64,000 nucleotides of DNA from Flavobacteriaceae bacterium (GCA_002707025.1 PALG01000028.1:1-64000); one strand, 5' to 3'; shown: positions 1 to 8,432, counted from the stretch's first letter. Numbers and translations are program-made. The notes: generated by a model not told the origin, from the letters alone.

Positions 1-1982
1 AATTCACAACAGTACTGTCGGCTTCTATTTCCTCCGTGGTCCTGTGAATCTTCTACTAAAGTAGTAATCTGAAAGCAATTCACAACAGGGCGACGCCCTT
101 GTCGTTGGCGGCTCGGCCTGTGAATCTTCTACTAAAGTAGTAATCTGAAAGCAATTCACAACTAACGTCGTAGGCAAAATCATTGAATGCCCCCTGTGAA
201 TCTTCTACTAAAGTAGTAATCTGAAAGCAATTCACAACTAGGTTTGTACGGCCCATTGCTCTAATTGACCTGTGAATCTTCTACTAAAGTAGTAATCTGA
301 AAGCAATTCACAACGTGCGTTTGGTCGGTTTGGGTGGTTTCAGCCTGTGAATCTTCTACTAAAGTAGTAATCTGAAAGCAATTCACAACGTGTCGAAGTC
401 ATAAACAAGTTTATCCTCTCCTGTGAATCTTCTACTAAAGTAGTAATCTGAAAGCAATTCACAACTTGCCTTATCGATTACCGAAAGGGCCTTTTCCTGT
501 GAATCTTCTACTAAAGTAGTAATCTGAAAGCAATTCACAACTCTATGGCCCGCTGTCTTTCGCCAGCTGATCCTGTGAATCTTCTACTAAAGTAGTAATC
601 TGAAAGCAATTCACAACTTCCCTGGATATCTTCCTGGCGATAAGAAACCTGTGAATCTTCTACTAAAGTAGTAATCTGAAAGCAATTCACAACGTAATTC
701 TATTTTACTTCTGTACATATTTTCCTGTGAATCTTCTACTAAAGTAGTAATCTGAAAGCAATTCACAACTTCCTTTACGGTTATTTCTATCTTCAGCATC
801 CTGTGAATCTTCTACTAAAGTAGTAATCTGAAAGCAATTCACAACTTCTAAGTCAGATATATTCGCACATCCTAACCTGTGAATCTTCTACTAAAGTAGT
901 AATCTGAAAGCAATTCACAACAATAACTTCACCTTCGGTTACATAATCACCCCTGTGAATCTTCTACTAAAGTAGTAATCTGAAAGCAATTCACAACAGA
1001 CATATAACGTAAAAGGCAGTAGGGCAACCTGTGAATCTTCTACTAAAGTAGTAATCTGAAAGCAATTCACAACTTTCTGTTGAATAACCATTTTCAATCC
1101 AAACCTGTGAATCTTCTACTAAAGTAGTAATCTGAAAGCAATTCACAACTTATCGTTTGTCATATTTTGAAAGTTTTGTCCTGTGAATCTTCTACTAAAG
1201 TAGTAATCTGAAAGCAATTCACAACACACTTCCTGCCATTTAACCCAATAACTATCCTGTGAATCTTCTACTAAAGTAGTAATCTGAAAGCAATTCACAA
1301 CTTGGGCCTACCGTTTCGGTAACGCCGTACCCTGTGAATCTTCTACTAAAGTAGTAATCTGAAAGCAATTCACAACTTGTGGAAGGTAAGGACGTGGAAG
1401 TGTTTTCCTGTGAATCTTCTACTAAAGTAGTAATCTGAAAGCAATTCACAACAAGCGAATGTGGCACATTAAAAAGCTCTCCCCTGTGAATCTTCTACTA
1501 AAGTAGTAATCTGAAAGCAATTCACAACTTGCCGCTCTTGCGGCTGGCCTTATCTATCCTGTGAATCTTCTACTAAAGTAGTAATCTGAAAGCAATTCAC
1601 AACCCCCATTTTCCTAATGCATTTTAACGTTGCCTGTGAATCTTCTACTAAAGTAGTAATCTGAAAGCAATTCACAACTACGGTGGCGTGCGGGTAATAG
1701 TCCTCTATCCTGTGAATCTTCTACTAAAGTAGTAATCTGAAAGCAATTCACAACATGTTCCTTTTTGATTTATCGGTTTATTTTCCTGTGAATCTTCTAC
1801 TAAAGTAGTAATCTGAAAGCAATTCACAACTTGTAATAGAAATGAAGATGTATTTAATGACCTGTGAATCTTCTACTAAAGTAGTAATCTGAAAGCAATT
1901 CACAACCTTTCGACCAGATAGCAAAGAGGGGGGTCACCTGTGAATCTTCTACTAAAGTAGTAATCTGAAAGCAATTCACAAC
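1..1982 (-). CRISPR. CRISPR array, 46-bp repeats, 29-30-bp spacers, open at left edge
   Basis: There are 26 complete, identical 46-bp repeats, starting at 41, 117, 193, 269, 344, 420 and so on to 1937, plus the last 10 bases of another at 1-10. They enclose 26 unique spacers of 29 or 30 bp. The plus-strand repeat begins CCTGTGAATC and ends GCAATTCACAAC; read on the minus strand it begins GTTGTGAATTGC, the form of Bacteroidota type II-C repeats. The two ends are complementary (TGTGAAT/ATTCACA), and the centre holds a CTAC-TAAA-GTAG hairpin. The minus strand is the likely crRNA sense. No cas gene or clear tracrRNA lies to the right, so any partners are left of the window. No repeat is degenerate. 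Type II-C is inferred from repeat length and sequence only. Confidence 0.97.
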
Positions 1983-2030
1983 GATTGAAGACAAGAAAAC
2001 GGCCATAAGAAAAGGCCTATTAATGGAAAA

Positions 2031-2112
2031 AGAGATTAACTGATCTCCCTTGCGGATATTCCAAAGGGGTACAAAGCATTGCCCTCTGTATTGGTAAGAT
2101 CAATTAATCTCT
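2031..2112. repeat. Long inverted repeat next to the CRISPR array
   Basis: Arms 2031-2046 and 2097-2112 are 16 bp each and complementary except at one position. They enclose 50 bp that can form further short stems (CCAA 2061-2064 with TTGG 2091-2094; AGGG with CCCT). The element lies in the gene-free stretch 1983-2260 that follows the last CRISPR repeat. It could be a small structured RNA, an array-flanking element or a remnant. Nothing else recognisable was seen in 1983-2260 apart from a weak repeat-like string at 2175-2189. Confidence 0.55.
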
Positions 2113-2260
2113 AATGTAAATATAACCTAAATATGAGCGTAAAAAAACTAATAAAGACTACAGAATCAACCAACGGCAAAACTCACAACCCGGCCTAGGT
2201 TTTCCTTTTGGCAGTGGCGGGAACGGGACCATTACGTTTCACCGATGTTGGCAGGTGGTT

Positions 2261-3691
2261 TTAGTTACTTTCATATACTTTTCCGCCTTTGATCACTAAT
2301 TTTTCTGACATAAGATTTCGGTAATTTTCAAATGGGTTTTTACTGAAAAGTATTAAGTCTGCTTTTTTGCCTGTTGCGATAGCACCAAAATTTTTCTCAA
2401 TGTGCATAGCTTCTGCTCCATTTAATGTGGCAATTTTAAGAATATCCTCCATAGAGAAACCATATTCTGCAAGCAGCATTAGTTCCGATAACATTGCTTG
2501 CCCACCATTTCTGCAATCAGTTCCAATTCTTAACTTAACATTTTTTGTATGAGCTATTTTTAAATAGTCCATAAACGTATCAAAAGCATCCTTTAGTTGT
2601 ATTTTCTGCTTTTCGGTAAAAGAAATATTGGGTGAATCCCTCATTGGAATAGGACTGAATGAGGAAAAATAGTGGGCCTTTTCGGATGCTGATGCAAGTA
2701 TATTTAATGTTGTACTTATACTAACACCATGCGCTCCCATATCATCGATTATTGTCATCCATTTATTTTCTAATTCGGGGTTTTCCTTAATGAATTGAAA
2801 GAACAAGACCAACTTTGCAGCGTATTCATCGTCATTTTTTGTATCTCCCAATCCATATTTTTTGTTAAGCGAGCCCCAATTTTCCCTTAAGTTTAATGTG
2901 CTTGCAATTAAAGTGAAAAAGTGTTCAAAATTCTTAACCCCCAATTGCATTGCAGAGGGAATCGATGAAATGTTTTGGTCAATATGAGCAAAACAGGTCA
3001 TATCCTGTTTTCTCGCCTCATCAACAATGGCCTTCATTTCCTCATGTTCTAATTTCCAGTATAATTTGAGATACTCGATATCTAAATTGGCATATTCATC
3101 GACTTTCATTTTGCCTGCTTCGGGGCTTCGAATTTTAGTATGTTGCATAGGTGGATTTTTATCCCAAGACAAATCTGATATTAAAGCGCCTCCTGTAATG
3201 AATAGGTTTGGAAATTCGGGTGATGGGTTGTTCTGCCATTTAAGGGTTTCCTTAATCCACCTTTCAGGTTGACCCATATCTAGGATGGTGGTAGTTCCAT
3301 ATTTCAAATACTGTTCAGCCAATTGTTTTTGATAACGCTCAACGGAATCCTTTTCAATGAATTCTGGACCTTTGTCTCCATCGCCATAAATTAGTAGTAA
3401 GTGTACGTGGGTGTCAATAAATCCAGGGGTCACGAGCCTTCCATTGCCTTCAATAGAATGTAAAGCATTTACTTTCCGTGAGGAATCAACGATGGATGCA
3501 ATCGTATCGGCATTGATTAAAATTGTTTTATTTTCAAGGATTGTTTTGGTTTGACTATCGAAAATTTGAACATTCTTAACCGCAAGTTCATACACTTTTT
3601 TAGAGTCATTTGTCGACATCAAGGTCCTTTGGCTACAACTATTAATGAGAAGTAAAGATACCATTGAAAGAATAAAAAGTATTTTTTTCAT
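2261..3691 (-). CDS. Amidohydrolase-family lipoprotein
   Basis: This 476-residue protein starts with a lipoprotein signal (MKKILFIL..., lipobox INSC, Cys19), so it is probably anchored facing the periplasm. The rest is an amidohydrolase: the metal-binding HxH motif is at residues 95-97 (TPGFIDTHVHL). Later come a candidate carboxylated lysine (EYLKLYW), further histidines (CFAHID, NFEHFF), the metal Asp in RIGTDCRNGG, and the closing GKKADLILF strand typical of imidazolonepropionase- or prolidase-like members. It probably hydrolyses a C-N bond in a small cyclic or peptide-like substrate; the substrate cannot be read from sequence. The gene stands alone, and no terminator is obvious. Confidence 0.85.
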   Translation of the reverse strand: MKKILFILSMVSLLLINSCSQRTLMSTNDSKKVYELAVKNVQIFDSQTKTILENKTILINADTIASIVDSSRKVNALHSIEGNGRLVTPGFIDTHVHLLLIYGDGDKGPEFIEKDSVERYQKQLAEQYLKYGTTTILDMGQPERWIKETLKWQNNPSPEFPNLFITGGALISDLSWDKNPPMQHTKIRSPEAGKMKVDEYANLDIEYLKLYWKLEHEEMKAIVDEARKQDMTCFAHIDQNISSIPSAMQLGVKNFEHFFTLIASTLNLRENWGSLNKKYGLGDTKNDDEYAAKLVLFFQFIKENPELENKWMTIIDDMGAHGVSISTTLNILASASEKAHYFSSFSPIPMRDSPNISFTEKQKIQLKDAFDTFMDYLKIAHTKNVKLRIGTDCRNGGQAMLSELMLLAEYGFSMEDILKIATLNGAEAMHIEKNFGAIATGKKADLILFSKNPFENYRNLMSEKLVIKGGKVYESN

Positions 3692-3901
3692 CTTTGATTG
3701 TTTCCCTAATAGACTGCTTTTAATTTTGAATGTTGCAAATTCTGTTGTGGGGATTAAGGTACTTTTTGTACACTTAATAATTGTTTTCGATATTCTTTTT
3801 AGATCCGATTTTTAATTACGAAAACTGGCTCAAATTATGTCGTTTTATTTTTTAGATAGAGGAGAATTCAAGCTTTTTTGTGTTCCGTTTGATTTTGCTT
3901 T

Positions 3902-4185
3902 TTAATTTTTATGTTTTTTATCGTGACAGGGCTTACAAATCGAAACTAACCATTTTATAGGTTCCTTTCCGATATTCTTTTCGCATATCTTTTATGATGA
4001 ACTTGTGTTGCTCGTTTTCCGCAATAAACACACTTCCAATTATCTCGTTTGAGAACTACATATCTTTTTCTTTTCCAATCGTCCGAATTTAAATAAACGT
4101 TTCTACAATAATCTCTACGACGTTTTCTTTTGATATCGAATCTCCATTGTTTAATGATCCAACTACCAATACCAAGAATCAATAA
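3902..4185 (-). pseudogene. Frameshifted small HNH endonuclease
   Basis: The open frame from 4185 down to 3955 encodes a basic protein with the first half of an HNH site (KCVYCGKRATQVHHKRY), then stops after RISERNL. One base out of phase, the missing half continues from about 3970 to a stop at 3902-3904: GKEPIKWLVSICKPCHDKKH. This supplies the second CxxC and the final histidines. A single-base deletion near 3965-3970 explains the break. The 5' end is also doubtful: the only initiators are weak ones such as TTG at 4182, and the frame opens inside a repeat (4168-4268), so the N-terminus may also have been lost. Confidence 0.75.
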
Positions 4186-4268
4186 TCACCAAGCTCGAGT
4201 GCATTTTTTTGTGAAGAGTATTATAAATATAGTAAAAAACCGTTTACCAACGGCTACGGTTTTTTCGT
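4168..4268 (-). repeat. ~95-bp dispersed repeat, copy 1
   Basis: On the minus strand this copy reads as an ACCGT...ACGGT hairpin, then TTTTTTACTATATTTAT, a short variable piece, and CACTCGAGCTTG followed by TGATT-rich sequence. A second copy with the same order and roughly 80% identity is at 7402-7497 in the same orientation. The two bracket the 3.2 kb that carries four genes. The identity of the element is not known to me. Confidence 0.7.
4234..4265. terminator. Bidirectional hairpin terminator
   Basis: AAAAAACCGT (4234-4243) pairs with ACGGTTTTTT (4256-4265) around a 12-nt loop, giving a U-tract on either strand. It lies about 90 bp past the stop of the minus-strand gene at 4358 and forms part of the dispersed repeat. 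Confidence 0.7.
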
Positions 4269-4357
4269 ATGGGTGTTTTGGTTTTGGGAGGTAGGTGAGA
4301 ACCCGTAACCTGTCCACCCTGGCGGATTACTTATAGGCATTGTTATTGCCTGTTTAT

Positions 4358-4786
4358 TTAATCGGAAAAGTGAAATAGTATAAAAAATGCTGTGCTTACT
4401 GAATTGTTGCCAAAGGTTATTGCAACTTTTTTATTGGCACATTTTCTTCGTAGTTTTTTTAACCATGATTTTTTAATTCGAATTTCAGAAGTATCATTAT
4501 CATTCAACGTAATAGTCTTCACTAAATCTGGAGAATCAACACAAAAGCAGTGTAACTTCCAATTAACATTTCTACCTTCTAAATGAGGATTGGTGATTTT
4601 GATAATTAGATCTTCCATTTTTTGTGTGGAAGCCAAATTCACTTCTGCGGGTAGGGCATCTCCACTAGATCCGTAGGAAATCTTTTTTGAATTTTTATAC
4701 AACTCCCATTTTGTAAAAGGTGTCCTTTTTATCTGTGAATATCCAGATATTGATACTAATAAAATTAAAATTGGAAGGTATTTCAC
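4358..4786 (-). CDS. Secreted protein of unknown function
   Basis: This 142-residue protein has a clear signal peptide (MKYLPILILLVSISGYSQ) and is otherwise unrecognised. The mature part is mixed, with a conserved-looking WKLHCFCVDSPD stretch (two cysteines), a basic segment (KKSWLKKLRRKCANKK) and a hydrophobic C-terminal strand. It is probably periplasmic or exported. It follows the esterase gene in the same direction after about 115 bp, and a hairpin terminator lies downstream at 4234-4265. No function is proposed. Confidence 0.6.
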   Translation of the reverse strand: MKYLPILILLVSISGYSQIKRTPFTKWELYKNSKKISYGSSGDALPAEVNLASTQKMEDLIIKITNPHLEGRNVNWKLHCFCVDSPDLVKTITLNDNDTSEIRIKKSWLKKLRRKCANKKVAITFGNNSVSTAFFILFHFSD

Positions 4787-4902
4787 AATAAATATGCTAT
4801 AAGGGTTTTGTATTTGAAAAGTAGTGGATTTTACGCACTAACTATTCGGTTAGTGCACAAAGATAACAAAAGCAATTACTTTCTATTTAGCCCTTTTTCC
4901 GC

Positions 4903-6372
4903 TTACCTGTTTTTAAATGTTGCATTAAAAGTTCCATTGGGTTGCACCGAAGTAAATCCTTTTGGGTTATCTCCTTTCATTTCAAACGTAACTTTATAAC
5001 CAGGTTTTCCCTTAACGCTAAAAATATGTTCAGATTGAAATTCAAACTCATCATCCTCTTGCCCTGGAACTTTTGCAAAAAGTTTGTTGTCTCGAATTTC
5101 TAATATTATGAAAATATTATAGGTTTCTAAAACATAAACGCCTGCATATTTTTGTAAATCAACAGTTGCAGACTTTATTGTTCCTTTATTAATTAATGCG
5201 TTTAACTTGCTTCGGGTTTCTGTATTGTCCTTTATCTGTAATGCTTTTTGGTAATTCGCAACAGCGTTTGCGGTGTCTTTTTGCGCTAAATAATAGTCGG
5301 CATACGAATCATAAACATTACTGCTTTCGGGATACCATTCAATGTTTAGTTCAAATAATGCTTTTGCTTTAGTGAAATAGTGTTTGTGCAATGCTTCATA
5401 AGCAAAATAATTGATGAATGCTTCGGGTGCTGCATTCATATAGCCCATTTTTTCGGTTATGTTTGCATAATGGGTTTTTAATTTTGAAGCAATTGAATCA
5501 GTTGCGTCCGCAAAGTCTTTTTCAGTTGCATCTAAAAGGTAAAAGTCAAAAATAAAACGCAAACCCTCATACGCACTTATCAAGGGTACAGTATTATGAG
5601 TTTCATTTTCGTAATACTTTGATGCATAGATCAATTCATTGGTAGTAGCTTTCAAAAACTCATCTAACTTAAAAATGGAACGAATATGTTGGGTTTCAAA
5701 GGACTTGTCATTTTTCAGTTGCGAAAGCTCCATTCCTTTGGGTAGGGTGTTAGCTGTTCCTATGAATAGTCGCTTGCTCTTCATATTCTGTTTGGGAAGT
5801 TTAGAAATGGTATTGGTTAAATACTTTTCGTTGCCGTACCACATACTTGGCTCAATAGCGATATAAGCATTAAACAGTTCAGGGAAATTAGTAAGAATGT
5901 CAATAACTGTTAGTCCGCCTAAAGAATGACCCACCAACATTTTATAAGGCGCAGTTTTATAATTCTTGTCTATATGTGGGATTAATTCGGATGAAAGAAA
6001 CTCAATAAAGGGATTTGGGTTGTCCAAATCATTAGACGGAACAAAATCCCTAACCCTATTTGTGTTTTCAATGGCAACCACAATCATTTCAGGCAACGTA
6101 CCATTTCCGTTGGCTTGACTATGTTGCTGAATAATTCCAACCGTTGAATAGAAGTGTGCCCTACCATCCAATACATACAAAACAGGGTATCGCTTATCTG
6201 GGTTTGGATTTTGGGAAGTGATGTTGGGTGTATAAATCCAAAGTGTCCTGTTTTCATTTAGTACTTTGGAAGTAATGACTTCCTTTGTACCTATAGTTAT
6301 ATATTTTTCATTTTGTGCATTTAAGCAAAAAGAAAATAATACGAAAGCGAATGTTATAAATACCGTTTTCAT
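4903..6372 (-). CDS. Secreted alpha/beta-hydrolase esterase with TPR-like tail
   Basis: The start is taken at the ATG at 6372, which gives a good signal peptide (MKTVFITFAFVLFSFCLNAQ, 489 aa). A longer frame would overlap the upstream regulator. The N-terminal domain looks like the esterase D/enterochelin-esterase fold (RYPVLYVLDG..., oxyanion region), with the nucleophile motif GHSLGG about 150 residues in. It is followed by a TPR-like helical part (YDSYADYYLAQKDTANAVANYQKALQ) and a C-terminal beta domain of about 85 residues that resembles those appended to beta-lactamase-like proteins. It is last but one in a minus-strand run with the DUF2975 protein and regulator. The substrate is unknown; carboxyl-ester hydrolysis is inferred. 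Confidence 0.8.
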   Translation of the reverse strand: MKTVFITFAFVLFSFCLNAQNEKYITIGTKEVITSKVLNENRTLWIYTPNITSQNPNPDKRYPVLYVLDGRAHFYSTVGIIQQHSQANGNGTLPEMIVVAIENTNRVRDFVPSNDLDNPNPFIEFLSSELIPHIDKNYKTAPYKMLVGHSLGGLTVIDILTNFPELFNAYIAIEPSMWYGNEKYLTNTISKLPKQNMKSKRLFIGTANTLPKGMELSQLKNDKSFETQHIRSIFKLDEFLKATTNELIYASKYYENETHNTVPLISAYEGLRFIFDFYLLDATEKDFADATDSIASKLKTHYANITEKMGYMNAAPEAFINYFAYEALHKHYFTKAKALFELNIEWYPESSNVYDSYADYYLAQKDTANAVANYQKALQIKDNTETRSKLNALINKGTIKSATVDLQKYAGVYVLETYNIFIILEIRDNKLFAKVPGQEDDEFEFQSEHIFSVKGKPGYKVTFEMKGDNPKGFTSVQPNGTFNATFKNR

Positions 6373-6379
6373 ACCTGTT

Positions 6380-6595
6380 CTAATTTTCCGTTTCTTCCAC
6401 ATATTCAAGAATGTCGGCAGGCTGGCATTCTAAAACCTTACAAATAGCCTCTAAAGTGCTAAAGCGTATCGCTTTTGCCTTTCCTGTTTTTAAAATGGAA
6501 AGATTTGAAAGGGTAAGCCCTACTTTATCGGATAGCTCATTAAGCGACATTTTTCGCTTTGCCATCATTACATCAAGGTTTACAATAATTGGCAT
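6380..6595 (-). CDS. Small Cro/C1-type HTH regulator
   Basis: This 71-residue protein is almost entirely one helix-turn-helix domain of the YozG-like XRE family (MAKRKMSLNELSDKVGLTLSNLSILKTGK), ending in LECQPADILEY, which is typical of the family. It is three bases downstream of the DUF2975 gene and seven bases upstream of the esterase start. DUF2975 proteins are commonly paired with such small regulators, so it probably controls its own operon in response to something sensed by the membrane partner. Confidence 0.85.
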   Translation of the reverse strand: MPIIVNLDVMMAKRKMSLNELSDKVGLTLSNLSILKTGKAKAIRFSTLEAICKVLECQPADILEYVEETEN

Positions 6596-6598
6596 AGC

Positions 6599-7135
6599 TT
6601 ATACAGTTAAGTCGTTTTCGTTTTGGATGTCAACACCTTTTTTGAAAATAGTCGCAATAATATAAATCACAGCTCCCATTAAAATAAAGGCTTGACTGTC
6701 TGTCCAAAATTGGTTCAAGCTATCAGAAACAAAGCCGTGATGCGATAAATTTTTAGCTAATTGTCTAGCAATGAAACTAAACAGTCCTATTACGAGAGTA
6801 TAATAGCTAATTCGCAATATTTGGTCTGATACAAAAGTGTTGAAAGGCTTTGTCAAATCCATTTTGTGCATTAGCCTAATAACTATGTAGAACAGGAAGG
6901 CCTTTAAAATTGAAATGGATAGAATAAAGCCGTAAATACCAAAAAAAGGCCATTTGTTGTCTTTATACATTTCGGTCAAGTCCAACGGCTGATAAAGATT
7001 TTGGACAAATTCAGGTTTGAACAGGCTGAAAATGAAGTTTACAATCAAGCCTCCAGCTTCAATACATAAACCTACAAAAATGACCCAAGCCACAATATGT
7101 AAGCCTTTAAATACGAGGTTATTTCTTTTTGACAT
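6599..7135 (-). CDS. DUF2975 membrane protein
   Basis: This 178-residue integral membrane protein has four hydrophobic segments (around residues 10-35, 50-75, 100-125 and 145-165) in the DUF2975 arrangement. The family has no settled function but usually occurs next to a small Cro-like regulator, as here, and probably forms a two-gene membrane sensor/regulator unit. It is the first gene of the operon, with a strong promoter at 7164-7193. Confidence 0.75.
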   Translation of the reverse strand: MSKRNNLVFKGLHIVAWVIFVGLCIEAGGLIVNFIFSLFKPEFVQNLYQPLDLTEMYKDNKWPFFGIYGFILSISILKAFLFYIVIRLMHKMDLTKPFNTFVSDQILRISYYTLVIGLFSFIARQLAKNLSHHGFVSDSLNQFWTDSQAFILMGAVIYIIATIFKKGVDIQNENDLTV

Positions 7136-7163
7136 ATCTATTAATGAATTAAAATTGATGTCG

Positions 7164-7193
7164 CAAAGATAAAATTAATTTATTGAAAAACAA
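7164..7193 (-). promoter_or_regulatory. Promoter of the DUF2975-regulator-esterase operon
   Basis: On the minus strand, TTG (7191-7193) is followed after 19 nt by TATCTTTG (7164-7171), a perfect match to the Bacteroidota TTG/TAnnTTTG promoter with allowed spacing. The expected start of transcription is near 7157, about 20 nt before the ATG at 7135. Confidence 0.75.
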
Positions 7194-7401
7194 TAAATAT
7201 TTATTGATGATAAAAATATATTTTTTGAACTTCAAAATAGATCGGTAAGAAACCCTTGATTTTCTAAAGCTTTTTGAATTGGCAGTTCTGGAGAAGTTTG
7301 TATTTCTTATATGAGCTGTCTTGTGGTGTACGGATGATTTTTTTTTCAATGCCCGCCAACTCCTATTATCCCCTATTCTTTTCTCAATATCCCCTAAAAG
7401 G

Positions 7402-7497
7402 CATACCAAAAATCAACAAGCTCGAGTGAAAGTTTTTTGTGGGGAGTGGGATAAATATAGTAAAAAACCATTTACCAACGCTTACGGTTTTCCGTAA
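7402..7497 (-). repeat. ~95-bp dispersed repeat, copy 2
   Basis: It has the same order of parts as the copy at 4168-4268: an imperfect ACCGT-type hairpin, then TTTTTTACTATATTTAT, then CACTCGAGCTTG and TGATT. The hairpin here is mismatched and less terminator-like. It forms the right boundary of the 4.2-7.5 kb segment. Confidence 0.7.
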
Positions 7498-7592
7498 GGC
7501 ATTTTTAGAAGGGCGATACCCGCCCCTTACTCCCTTTTTGCCTCTGTGATTTCCTAGATCTATTTTGTATATGTTATACTATAGCTATACTA

Positions 7593-7600
7593 TAGCTTTG
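7593..7600 (+). promoter_or_regulatory. Possible -7 element for the gene at 7682
   Basis: TAGCTTTG matches TAnnTTTG exactly. A TTTG upstream at 7564-7567 is 25 nt away, slightly longer than usual. The predicted leader would be about 75 nt. Confidence 0.4.
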
Positions 7601-7681
7601 TTATAATTATACTGTATCTATACTACAACCCCATATACTAAACGTATGGAAATCAACGTTCTCCCTTAAAACAATAGCATT

Positions 7682-8425
7682 ATGGGTATACAAAGTGGCA
7701 TTATTAAATTTACCGGCACCGTAGGCGAATTAAACGGGTATTATGCGAACGGCAAATACATCCTACGAAAGGCCGGTGGCGGGTTTAACGGCGAAGCCAT
7801 CCGTACGAAACCCGAAATGGTACGGGTGCGGGAAAATGCGAGTGAGTTTGGCCGTTGCAGTACCACCAATAAAGTGTTTCGGCTGGCGCTACACGAACTG
7901 TTGGCAGGCCTTCCCAATACCTCGCTGTACCGTAGGTTGCTGCGATGTTTTACGCAGATTAAAGACCTGGATACCGTTCATTCCCGTGGCTCGCGGCGTA
8001 TCTTCCAAGGACTCACCACCCCCGAAGGAAAGGAACTCCTCCAAAAATTTGCCTTTACCCCCCACGAAGACCCTAAGGCGCATTTGGGGGGAAATTGGAC
8101 GGTAAATTGGAATGCGGCTACGCTATCCCTTACGTCCCTCAACACCGCCCGGGTGCCTTTTCCGCCTTCGGCGACACACCTAACGCTTACGTATGGGGTA
8201 CTGGTATTCGATTATGAAACGCTCACGGGTCGCTTTGCCATGGAACCGCCGGTGTTGTTGGAACAAGGGTTTGTAGAAACGGCCCTTAGCTTGCCTTTTT
8301 CCCTACCGGAAGGTCCCGGCATGAAACACCTGTTTGTAAAGCTACAATATGGGCAGTCCCATGGCCATGAGGTGCTTCCCCTAAAGGAAAAACAAGCCTT
8401 GGGACTGATCGCCCTTACCCACTAA
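7682..8425 (+). CDS. Orphan protein of unknown function
   Basis: This 247-residue protein begins MGIQSGIIKFTGTVGELNGYYANGKYILRKAGG, a start I associate with an uncharacterised Bacteroidota family (short N-terminal beta region, then RTKPEMVRVRENASEFG). There is no signal peptide or membrane segment. The C-terminal half is beta-rich. It looks more GC-rich than the AT-rich sequence to its left, it stands alone, and it runs convergently into the E1 gene with an 8-bp gap. A structural or phage/satellite origin is possible but not shown. Confidence 0.65.
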   Translation: MGIQSGIIKFTGTVGELNGYYANGKYILRKAGGGFNGEAIRTKPEMVRVRENASEFGRCSTTNKVFRLALHELLAGLPNTSLYRRLLRCFTQIKDLDTVHSRGSRRIFQGLTTPEGKELLQKFAFTPHEDPKAHLGGNWTVNWNAATLSLTSLNTARVPFPPSATHLTLTYGVLVFDYETLTGRFAMEPPVLLEQGFVETALSLPFSLPEGPGMKHLFVKLQYGQSHGHEVLPLKEKQALGLIALTH

Positions 8426-8432
8426 CCCACGG

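Larger units (their letters stand above)
7194..7681. other. Gene-poor region before the orphan gene
   Basis: This is AT-rich sequence of about 490 bp. It contains repeat copy 2 (7402-7497), a short tandem duplication of TATACTATAGC (about 7575-7594) and the putative promoter of the gene at 7682. A minus-strand open frame at 7149-7409 has unnatural composition and overlaps the DUF2975 promoter, so it is not called. Confidence 0.6.

Noticed and set aside
611-1467. Two minus-strand open frames inside the CRISPR array (611-799 and 1252-1467)
   Set aside because: They consist of translated repeats and spacers (CELLSDYYFSRRFTG repeated) and are not genes.
1-1982. Cas12a-type (type V) assignment because of the CTAC-loop-GTAG hairpin
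   Set aside because: Cas12a repeats are about 36 nt with the hairpin at the 3' end and a 5-bp stem. Here the repeat is 46 nt, the hairpin is central with 4 bp, and the ends match type II-C repeats.
1-1982. Type VI-B (Cas13b) assignment
   Set aside because: Those repeats are usually 36 nt and end in CAAC with a different core; length and sequence fit II-C better.
7149-7409. Minus-strand frame of 86 codons
   Set aside because: It overlaps the well-defined promoter of the DUF2975 gene, ends in low-complexity hydrophobic sequence and shows no family features.
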